A stretch of 5,563 nucleotides of DNA from Acidobacteriota bacterium (lineage in GTDB: Bacteria; Acidobacteriota; Terriglobia; Terriglobales; Acidobacteriaceae): contig JAJYAE010000295.1 in assembly GCA_021779695.1 (NCBI GenBank), forward strand, positions 1-5,563, given 5' to 3'. The notes below the pieces were generated by a model. It did no database searches and had not been told where the DNA came from. It worked only from the letters and a program-made list of their open reading frames with translations. Positions 1 through 5,267 of this stretch are shown piece by piece (the stretch's first letter is position 1; each line of letters opens with the position of its first letter). The position numbers and the translations under genes are program-made.

Positions 1-62
1 CAATCGAGGCTGGTTTGAGTCGAAATGTCCCACCTTCGAGGGCGATTTGACCCTTCCGGTCA
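1..62. mobile_element. Possible insertion-sequence end inside the SPFH gene
   Basis: The SPFH reading frame loses family similarity after codon 98 (position 65). The bases beyond it hold two similar 9-mers, AAATGTCCC at 23-31 and ATTTGACCC at 45-53, 22 bp apart (about two helical turns), with a looser third match at 13-21. Arrays of such GGGTCA/GGGACA-type units are, from memory, common at the ends of IS21-like elements. The putative outer edge would be the CA at 61-62 (TG...CA terminus). No transposase, opposite end or target duplication is visible, so this is an inference only. Confidence 0.3.
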
Positions 63-358
63 CCGCTATAGAAGGGATTGGCCCAGTGAAACCCGCTTTT
101 CCGCACCGTCCCCTTGTAGGAGCCGAACAACACAAGTACGCGAGCCTCGTTCGGCTGAAGGCTGAAAAACCCGCGAAGCATGAACACGCAGATAAGAAGC
201 ACGAACATATCCAGCAGCAGTCCGGCCCCCTCAGGTTTCAAGAGAACCAGGTAGGTGAAATCGGCCGCAGCAATGGTTAGCAGCGGAATGAGTACCACCC
301 ATCCGTTTAAAACAGACACGACCTTCTCCCGGCTGATTACTGACCGATCTTCTCCCAT
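1..358 (-). CDS. SPFH/band-7 domain protein, N-terminal part, possibly interrupted
   Basis: The minus strand is open from an ATG at 358-356 to the window edge (119 codons visible). Residues about 20-40 and 46-65 are hydrophobic and probably form two membrane segments. They are followed by a block typical of SPFH (stomatin/prohibitin/flotillin/HflK) proteins: GFFSLQPNEARVLVLFG (63-79), then YKGTVRKSGFHWANPFYS (81-98). SPFH proteins are membrane-anchored scaffolds that oligomerise into large assemblies; the substrate of this one cannot be told. The start is supported by a strong Shine-Dalgarno, GAGGAGG (363-369, minus strand), 4 nt before the ATG. After residue 98 the expected family continuation (a basic beta-strand followed by a KVND/GNPIEI-type motif) is not seen in this frame. 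The rest of the gene would lie left of the window, unless it is broken near position 62 by the element described separately. Family assignment is confident; intactness is not. Confidence 0.8.
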   Translation of the reverse strand, partial: MGEDRSVISREKVVSVLNGWVVLIPLLTIAAADFTYLVLLKPEGAGLLLDMFVLLICVFMLRGFFSLQPNEARVLVLFGSYKGTVRKSGFHWANPFYSGDRKGQIALEGGTFRLKPASI

Positions 359-362
359 AAAG

Positions 363-369
363 CCTCCTC
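363..369 (-). promoter_or_regulatory. Strong Shine-Dalgarno of the SPFH gene
   Basis: On the minus strand the sequence reads GAGGAGG, then CTTT, then ATG. This is a near-consensus ribosome binding site with a short 4-nt spacer. It fixes the SPFH start codon at 358-356 and contrasts with the plus-strand genes, most of which have no such motif. Confidence 0.75.
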
Positions 370-374
370 GAGTG

Positions 375-404
375 CGATATCTATATGATATCATATTAAT
401 ATCG
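375..404. promoter_or_regulatory. 30-bp near-perfect palindrome with GATATC repeats, probable operator
   Basis: The AT-rich segment is an inverted repeat centred between 389 and 390, with 13 of 15 base pairs matching. Its core, ATATGATATCATAT (383-396), is a perfect palindrome and its arms are CGATAT (375-380) and ATATCG (399-404). It can also be read as three GATATC-type units at 376-381, 387-392 and 398-403 (the last is AATATC), each 11 bp apart and so on about the same helix face. It lies 16-46 bp upstream of the SPFH start, where core promoter elements should be. That position suggests a repressor operator, for example for a ribbon-helix-helix (Arc/CopG-like) or other small dimeric regulator. 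The regulator is not in the window. Confidence 0.55.
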
Positions 405-505
405 TGACATATTTAGGGAAGTCGCTTACGCCGGAAGATGCCCTGTTAACCGCCTAACCGGAAACTGCATTCTTACCGTCTCCCGCGCCCCGCCCCGCCC
501 TCATG

Positions 506-511
506 TATCCT
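506..511 (+). promoter_or_regulatory. Candidate -10 element for the EVE gene
   Basis: TATCCT stands in an otherwise very C-rich stretch, with 6 nt between it and the ATG at 518. That distance would put the transcription start at or beside the start codon (a leaderless mRNA). No convincing -35 hexamer and no Shine-Dalgarno are visible. Confidence 0.3.
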
Positions 512-517
512 GCCCCC

Positions 518-898
518 ATGGCCTGCTTCCTCTTCAAAACCGAGCCCGATGTGTACTCCTTCGACGACTTCCTCCGCGACCGGGAAACCATCTGGGACGG
601 TGTCACCAACCCCACCGCCGTCAAGCACCTGCGCGAGATGAAACCCGGCACGAAGTGGATCTTCTATCACACCGGCGACGAGCGCACCGCCGTCGGCACC
701 GGCGCCGTGGCCAGCGTCGAAGCCACCGACCCCAAAGTCCCCATCGTCAAGGTCAAAGCCGGCAAGCGCCTCAGGCATCCCAAAACCCTCGCCGCCATCA
801 AGGCCGAGCCGCTCTTTGCCGGCTCTCCGCTGCTCGTCATCGGCCGCCTCTCCGTCGTCCCGCTCACACAGGAGCAGTGGGACTGGTTCCTCGCCTGA
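518..898 (+). CDS. EVE domain-containing protein
   Basis: The 126-residue product is essentially one EVE domain (PUA/YTH-like fold). The family landmarks appear in order: FLFKTEPDVYSFDD (4-17), WDGVTNPTA (26-34), the strand WIFYHTGDE (47-55), TLAAIKAEP before the last strand, and RLSVVPLTQEQW near the C-terminus. Related stand-alone proteins (human THYN1 and many bacterial homologues) are thought to bind nucleic acid carrying modified bases through an aromatic pocket. The cellular role of this one is unknown, and it would be cytoplasmic. The ATG at 518 is preferred over the in-frame ATG at 503 because family members begin right at this point and because a -10-like TATCCT lies between the two ATGs. 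The protein is slightly shorter than many homologues, with a compact middle. Codon use is strongly GC-ending, as in kbl and ruvA. No restriction or defence gene is adjacent. Confidence 0.88.
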   Translation: MACFLFKTEPDVYSFDDFLRDRETIWDGVTNPTAVKHLREMKPGTKWIFYHTGDERTAVGTGAVASVEATDPKVPIVKVKAGKRLRHPKTLAAIKAEPLFAGSPLLVIGRLSVVPLTQEQWDWFLA

Positions 899-987
899 CC
901 CGGCCGCACCGCGCCGCCCTCACACGCGCTCCTGACATGCGTGCCTCACACCCGTTCCCCTTACATCCATTCCGGGCCGCGCCGCGC

Positions 988-1007
988 TATGCTTTCTCTT
1001 TGAGGTG
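988..1007 (+). promoter_or_regulatory. Candidate -10 and Shine-Dalgarno of kbl
   Basis: TATGCT at 988-993 resembles a -10 hexamer, although no good -35 is found 16-18 bp upstream; a TTACAT at 961-966 is too far away. GAGGTG at 1002-1007 is a good Shine-Dalgarno, 7 nt before the ATG at 1015, and decides the kbl start. If the -10 is used, the 5' leader would be only about 15 nt. Confidence 0.4.
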
Positions 1008-1014
1008 CAACGCC

Positions 1015-2229
1015 ATGCCTGAGACCGCTACCCGCCCGCAGCTCGCCTATCTCACCGCCGCACTCGACGAACTCAAGGCCAAAGGCACCCACTTCCGCCT
1101 GCGCGTGCTCGACGACCAGCAGGCCCCCGTCTGCCACTACGACGGCCGCGAGGTCATCAACCTCGCCAGCAACAACTATCTCGGCCTGGCCAACCACCCC
1201 AAACTCATCGAGGCCGCCATCGCCGCCACGCGCACCTACGGCGTCGGCTCCGGAGCGGTAAGGACCATCGCCGGCACCATGCGCATCCACATGGAGCTCG
1301 AAGAGCGCATCGCCCGCTTCAAAAACGTGGAAGCCTGCGTCGTCTTCCAGAGCGGCTTTGCGGCCAATGCCGGCACCGTCAGCGCCATCCTCGGCAAAGA
1401 GGACTTCATCCTCTCCGACGAGCTCAACCACGCCAGCATCATCGACGGCGCGCGCCTCTCCCGCGCCAAAATCAGAGTTTTCCGGCACAAAGATGTCGCC
1501 CACTGCGAAGAGCTGCTCAAAGAGGTTGCCAACGAACCCGGCCACAAGCTCGTCATCACCGACGGCGTCTTCTCCATGGACGGCGACATCGGTCCCGTCG
1601 ACAAGCTCGCCGCGCTCGCCGAAAAGTACGGCGCCATCAATATGGTGGACGACGCGCATGCCTCCGGCGTCCTCGGGCGCAACGGTCGCGGCAGCATTGA
1701 CCACTTCGGCATGCATGGCCGCGTCGATGTCCAGGTCGGAACGCTCTCCAAGGCCATCGGAGCGCTCGGCGGCTACGTCTGCGGCAGCCGCGACCTCATC
1801 GACTACCTCTACCACCGCGCCCGCCCATTCCTCTTCTCCACCTCGCATCCGCCGTCGGTCGCCGCCACCTGCATCGCCGCCTTTGACATTCTCGAGGCAG
1901 AGCCCGAGCGGATTCAGCGCCTGTGGGACAACACACACTACTTCCAGGGCGCGCTGCACAAGCTGGGCTTCAACATCGGCGGAGTCACCACGCCTGCGAC
2001 GCAGACGCCGATTACGCCGATCATCGTGGGCGAGGGCCGCGCGGCCATGGAATTCAGCCGCGCGCTCTTCGACGAAGGCGTCATGGGTACCGGCATCGCC
2101 TACCCCACCGTGCCAGAAGGCAAGGCCCGCATCCGCCTCATCCTCACCAGCGAGCACACCCGAGCGCAGATGGACCGCGCCCTCGAAACGCTGGAGCGCG
2201 TCGCCAAGAAGATGGGTCTTCTCAATTAG
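1015..2229 (+). CDS. kbl: Glycine C-acetyltransferase (2-amino-3-ketobutyrate CoA ligase)
   Basis: This 404-residue protein is a PLP-dependent alpha-oxoamine synthase (fold-type I aminotransferase superfamily). The family enzyme interconverts glycine plus acetyl-CoA and 2-amino-3-oxobutyrate plus CoA, the second step of threonine breakdown to glycine. Visible landmarks are SNNYLGLANHPK (52-63), GSGAVRTIAGT (78-88), ELNHASIIDG (136-145; His139 is expected to stack on PLP), TDGVFSMDGD (182-191), VDDAHASG (211-218; Asp212 and His215 contact the cofactor) and TLSKAIGALGG (243-253) with Schiff-base Lys246. Length matches the ~398-residue E. coli enzyme, and the GSGAVRTIAGT segment resembles the Bacillus/Thermus type. 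The ATG at 1015 follows GAGGTG with a 7-nt spacer, so the open frame further upstream is not used. Usual partner tdh (threonine dehydrogenase) is not adjacent. The close relative BioF (8-amino-7-oxononanoate synthase) cannot be fully excluded, but no biotin gene is nearby. Confidence 0.87.
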   Translation: MPETATRPQLAYLTAALDELKAKGTHFRLRVLDDQQAPVCHYDGREVINLASNNYLGLANHPKLIEAAIAATRTYGVGSGAVRTIAGTMRIHMELEERIARFKNVEACVVFQSGFAANAGTVSAILGKEDFILSDELNHASIIDGARLSRAKIRVFRHKDVAHCEELLKEVANEPGHKLVITDGVFSMDGDIGPVDKLAALAEKYGAINMVDDAHASGVLGRNGRGSIDHFGMHGRVDVQVGTLSKAIGALGGYVCGSRDLIDYLYHRARPFLFSTSHPPSVAATCIAAFDILEAEPERIQRLWDNTHYFQGALHKLGFNIGGVTTPATQTPITPIIVGEGRAAMEFSRALFDEGVMGTGIAYPTVPEGKARIRLILTSEHTRAQMDRALETLERVAKKMGLLN

Positions 2230-2269
2230 AGGAAGGACGGCGAGGGAAACAGACAGTGACCGCGAGCCG

Positions 2270-4456
2270 TCAATGCATCGGACTACTTTGCCTTGCCAAA
2301 GCCGCTTGGAACGTGCGAACAATGAAGTACTCATTCACTGGGTGATCATCGCGAAGCGCAGGATACTTGGGAGCACGCGAAATGAATTCTTCAGGCGCGA
2401 TGCTATGCGCAAGCATCAGCTGAAGCTGCTCCCGAGGCGTTTTCTCCGGCCCCCACTCCATCATGTCGGTCACGGCTGTGGCAGGCATGCGCCCGAGCAA
2501 TTCATCGGCTTTCGGTTCGGGAATCGGATCCATACTGGCAAAAAAGTGCCATCCCCAGCCGCTTACTGATCGATAAATGCGCACATTAGGAAAGGAATAG
2601 ACCAACGCTCTCGTAACTGAGGCCAGATCGGCATCATCGCCAAGGGGCAGCCATTGCGCCAGTATGCCGTGCGGAGATAAATGCCGCTTTGCGATGGAAT
2701 AGAACTCAACTGAATAGAGCAGGCTTGAAGACGCGGCAACCACAGGGGGCGGTGGATCGATAGCAATTACGTCGAATTTTTGATCCGTGCGCTCGAGGTA
2801 CCGACGCCCATCATCGATCACGACATGTGCATGGGGCGATGCCATCACCCGCGCTGCGTCTTCGTGGAAGTAAGGAAACAGTTTGGGAACGCTAGGCACC
2901 AGTTCGACTGCGGTGACAGGGATGTTCCATGTGAGACCGGAACGGAAAGTTGTGCCCATTCCAAAACAAATGACGAGCATGTTCTGCGGGGGATGATCGA
3001 GTGAGGCAAGCGAGAAATGTGCCATCATTTTGGTGATCGGAGTGAGGGAAGTCATCCCCACTCCGTTAGTCAGGAGTTTCCGATTCATTCCACTTCCAGC
3101 CGCAATCACCGTTGCCGTACTATCGCGTAGAATCTTGCCCCGTGGAAACAACATTGTATAGTCGCGCGTGAAAATGAATACCAGCAACGCCGCGGCCACG
3201 CTGGCGAAACCGACGACGCTCGATCGAGCCGTGAGTGACTTGCTACCCCGCCACGGAACCATCATGGCAAACCAGGGGAAGGCAAAGATCGCCAGAGAAT
3301 GGCGTTCGCTCAGATGCGGCAACAAAACAAAGCTCGCAAAGAGCGGACCAAGAATGCAGCCAAGTACGTTCACTGCGTAAGCCTTGCCCGCCCGGTCTGC
3401 GTCTCCACCCGACCAATGATCGACCAGCATGGGTGTGAGAAATCCGATGACCCCTGAAACGAACAGGACGCCAAGAACAACTCGAAACGGCGCAAGCAAG
3501 GGAACCCTTGGATCGGCCGTAATTAGGGGCACAAGGCTCAACAAGCCAAGCAGAATCCAGGGAAGACGCGATCCGCCCGCAACGCCCCTCCGCGTGTAAA
3601 GCCGTGCTCCGACCGCCGTCGCTCCCAGGTACGCCAGCAGGATTAACGCAAACGAGTAGACAAGAGGGCCAATGAAAGTCATGTAAAGCCTGATCCAGAT
3701 CACCTCCATACCCATGGTGGCAAACCCCGTCAGGAAAAGCAGCGTCATCACGCGGGGTCCATCCACGGCAGTCGATTGCGGCTTGGCTGCAATCACTTCC
3801 GGCGGCGCAGTCGCGGAACCGGAGATCGGCCTGCGCCAGCGGAACGAGCACGCGAACGCGCTGCCTGCAATCACGGCATTCAAACCAGTGCCGATGTAGA
3901 GCGTGCCGTGAAATCCGCATTCCTCGATTAGGACGGCAGGAATGATTGCGCCAACCATGGCGCCGATGACGTTGGCCGTGTACAGAAAGCTGAATGAGCG
4001 ACCCGATTCAGGTCGAGACTCGCTGCGGATCGCCCACATGGCCAACGGAATAGTAGCGCCCATGCATGCGCACCAAGGGATGAGTGTGAGAGCGACAAGC
4101 ACACCCGATGCCAGGTAGTAAGTCGCCGATGAAGAGCTGAATCCACCGCCCCACGACTCAAGCAGATGGCGACCGAGAAGCAGTTCATGCGGAACAGTGA
4201 AGGCCGCAAAACCAATGATCAGTTCTGCTCCGGCATACAGCCGCAGAGGAGACCACGAAAGCCGATCACCATACCGGCGGGAGGCAATTCCGGAAAGCAA
4301 AGAGCCAGCGCCCATGCCAGCCATAAATACCGAAAGAACAATCGAGGTCATGGCGATCGTCACGCCATACTGGGCCGCAGTGAGCCGCAGCCAAACAACC
4401 TCATAGAGCAGACTGCAAAAACCCGAAATGAAGAAAAAGGCGTAGTACCAGCTCAT
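2270..4456 (-). CDS. Membrane protein fused to a spermidine synthase-like domain
   Basis: The 728-residue product joins a multi-pass membrane region (about 1-430) to a Rossmann-fold spermidine/spermine-synthase-like domain (about 440-715). The membrane part holds two similar halves: SGFCSLLYEVVWLRL (11-25) recurs as TGFATMGMEVIWIRL (243-257), and FLYTANVIGAMVGAII (157-172) resembles AYAVNVLGCILGPLF (359-373). In the C-terminal domain, FGMGTT (498-503) is the nucleotide-binding loop, Glu518 ends beta-2, VIDDGRRYL (546-554) is the next motif, IDPPPP (566-571) stands at the usual catalytic-Asp position, and YSVEFYSIAKRHL (581-593) plus ILAQWLP (598-604) are typical of fused MFS/spermidine synthase proteins. 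Classical synthases bind decarboxylated SAM and a polyamine; the substrate here is unknown and may not be a polyamine. The ATG at 4456 is preferred over the in-frame ATG at 4576 because the membrane segment starts there and a good promoter lies between the two. Codon bias is weaker than in kbl and ruvA. The gene converges on kbl with a 40-bp gap. Confidence 0.85.
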   Translation of the reverse strand: MSWYYAFFFISGFCSLLYEVVWLRLTAAQYGVTIAMTSIVLSVFMAGMGAGSLLSGIASRRYGDRLSWSPLRLYAGAELIIGFAAFTVPHELLLGRHLLESWGGGFSSSSATYYLASGVLVALTLIPWCACMGATIPLAMWAIRSESRPESGRSFSFLYTANVIGAMVGAIIPAVLIEECGFHGTLYIGTGLNAVIAGSAFACSFRWRRPISGSATAPPEVIAAKPQSTAVDGPRVMTLLFLTGFATMGMEVIWIRLYMTFIGPLVYSFALILLAYLGATAVGARLYTRRGVAGGSRLPWILLGLLSLVPLITADPRVPLLAPFRVVLGVLFVSGVIGFLTPMLVDHWSGGDADRAGKAYAVNVLGCILGPLFASFVLLPHLSERHSLAIFAFPWFAMMVPWRGSKSLTARSSVVGFASVAAALLVFIFTRDYTMLFPRGKILRDSTATVIAAGSGMNRKLLTNGVGMTSLTPITKMMAHFSLASLDHPPQNMLVICFGMGTTFRSGLTWNIPVTAVELVPSVPKLFPYFHEDAARVMASPHAHVVIDDGRRYLERTDQKFDVIAIDPPPPVVAASSSLLYSVEFYSIAKRHLSPHGILAQWLPLGDDADLASVTRALVYSFPNVRIYRSVSGWGWHFFASMDPIPEPKADELLGRMPATAVTDMMEWGPEKTPREQLQLMLAHSIAPEEFISRAPKYPALRDDHPVNEYFIVRTFQAALARQSSPMH

Positions 4457-4531
4457 GGGTCCTCGGGGAATGTCCTCACAAAGTGCGGTTGGCCAGCGTA
4501 GAGTTGTATGTCTCAGGTTGCACGCTGCGTC

Positions 4532-4561
4532 AGAATAGAAGGGTTCGAAAGACAAGGTCAA
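4532..4561 (-). promoter_or_regulatory. Sigma70-like promoter of the fused synthase gene
   Basis: The minus strand reads TTGACC (4556-4561), an 18-bp spacer, then TATTCT (4532-4537). This is a 5/6 match to the -35 and a 4/6 match to the -10 consensus. Transcription would start near 4525, giving a leader of about 70 nt before the ATG at 4456. The position also argues against the longer reading frame starting at 4576, which would begin upstream of the promoter. Confidence 0.5.
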
Positions 4562-4650
4562 TACAACGGGCAGCATAGTAATCTACATCGGTAATATGCC
4601 CTTTGCGGGCTTCAAGCGCTTCATGAGCCCCTTCAATCGACACGAAGAAA

Positions 4651-4656
4651 TACAAT
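4651..4656 (+). promoter_or_regulatory. Candidate -10 element for ruvA
   Basis: TACAAT is a 5/6 match to the -10 consensus, with 8 nt between it and the ruvA ATG at 4665. Transcription from it would give an almost leaderless mRNA. No good -35 is seen at 16-18 bp and no Shine-Dalgarno is present; the purine run GAAGAAA further upstream is too far from the ATG. The remaining sequence back to 4457 is intergenic and shared with the divergent synthase promoter. Confidence 0.4.
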
Positions 4657-4664
4657 AGCAACCA

Positions 4665-5255
4665 ATGATCGCTCACCTGCGCGGCAAGCTCATCCACAAA
4701 GAACCCGGCCAGGCCATCGTTGAGGCCGCAGGCGTCGGCTACGACGTCGCCATCTCCGTGCCCACCTTCACCGCACTGCCCTCGCTCGGCGCCGAGACCG
4801 CGCTCTACATCCACACCCAGGTCAGCGACGACGCCATCGCCCTCTTCGGCTTCCTCGAACGCGAAGAGAAGCGCCTCTTCGAGAGGCTGATTACCGTCAG
4901 CGGCGTCGGCCCCAAGCTCGCCATCAAGATGCTCAGCGGCCTGTCGCCGGAGCGCACGGTGCAGGCCATCCGCGCGCAGGACCACGCGCAGCTCACCCGC
5001 ATCCCCGGCGTCGGCAAAAAACTCGCCGAGCGCCTCGTCGTCGAGTTGAAAGACAAGCTCGAAGACTTCGCCGTCGCCCCCGCTCCCACAGCCGTCCGTG
5101 GCGCTGCCGTGGAAGACGTGCTCTCTGCCCTCGTCAATCTCGGCTACCAGCGCCCCGCCGCGGAAAAGGCCATCGAACAGGCGGTGGCCAAAGATGCGGC
5201 ACTCAAGGACGATTTCGACGGACTCTTCCGCGGCGCACTCAAGTTAATCCGCTAA
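4665..5255 (+). CDS. ruvA: Holliday junction branch migration complex subunit RuvA
   Basis: The 196-residue product fits RuvA throughout (E. coli 203 residues). RuvA tetramers bind the four-way Holliday junction, load the RuvB hexameric motor and work with the RuvC resolvase in recombination and replication-fork repair. The N-terminal OB-fold starts MIAHLRGKL and contains GVGYDVAISV (23-32). Asp55-Asp56 in VSDDAIALFGF match the acidic pin that keeps the junction open. Two helix-hairpin-helix motifs follow: SGVGPKLAIKML (79-90) and IPGVGKKLAERLVVELKDKL (113-132). A Pro/Ala-rich linker (about 134-147) leads to the small RuvB-binding domain III (about 148-196). The start is clear from the universal N-terminus even though there is no Shine-Dalgarno. 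ruvB and ruvC are not in the window. The DUF2461 gene starts 12 bp after the stop and may be co-transcribed. Confidence 0.97.
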   Translation: MIAHLRGKLIHKEPGQAIVEAAGVGYDVAISVPTFTALPSLGAETALYIHTQVSDDAIALFGFLEREEKRLFERLITVSGVGPKLAIKMLSGLSPERTVQAIRAQDHAQLTRIPGVGKKLAERLVVELKDKLEDFAVAPAPTAVRGAAVEDVLSALVNLGYQRPAAEKAIEQAVAKDAALKDDFDGLFRGALKLIR

Positions 5256-5258
5256 ACT
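5253..5258 (+). promoter_or_regulatory. Candidate -10 element for the DUF2461 gene
   Basis: TAAACT overlaps the ruvA stop codon (TAA, 5253-5255), with 9 nt between it and the ATG at 5268. No -35 or Shine-Dalgarno is evident. It is weak alone and is listed because the same spacing recurs before the EVE and ruvA genes. The gene could equally be read through from ruvA. Confidence 0.22.
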
Positions 5259-5267
5259 GTCCGTCGT

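Noticed and set aside
655..1014. Upstream extension of the kbl frame (120 extra codons) overlapping the EVE gene
   Set aside because: The extension is Arg/His-rich and out of frame with the EVE coding sequence. Alpha-oxoamine synthases begin about where the ATG at 1015 lies, and that ATG has a proper Shine-Dalgarno.
2236..2271. Inverted repeat GACGGC (2236-2241) / GCCGTC (2266-2271) in the convergent gap between kbl and the fused synthase, as a bidirectional terminator
   Set aside because: The stem is only 6 bp with a 24-nt loop and there is no T-run on either side. It overlaps the stop codon of the minus-strand gene and is too weak to call.
961..2334. Long minus-strand open frame (457 codons) antisense to kbl
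   Set aside because: It mirrors the codon periodicity of the GC-rich kbl gene. Its translation is low-complexity (V/A/D/G-rich) with no recognisable domain, while kbl on the plus strand has a full set of catalytic motifs.
1358..2569. Plus-strand open frame (403 codons) overlapping kbl in another frame and running into the convergent gene
   Set aside because: The product is a Ser/Pro/Ala/Arg-rich frame-shift shadow of kbl, and its tail is antisense to the 3' end of the fused synthase. It shows no family signature.
4596..4658. A 20-codon plus-strand open frame (starting MPFAGFKRF) just before ruvA, possibly a leader peptide
   Set aside because: It has no ribosome binding site, is not a recognisable leader, and its end overlaps the likely ruvA -10 element. 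Transcription from that element would exclude it.
4530..4664. Minus-strand frame across the ruvA upstream region that reads like protein (EGAHEALEARKGHITDVDYY)
   Set aside because: Its start would lie inside ruvA on the opposite strand, I recognise no family, and the region is better explained as a divergent promoter region. A remnant of an older gene is possible but unsupported.
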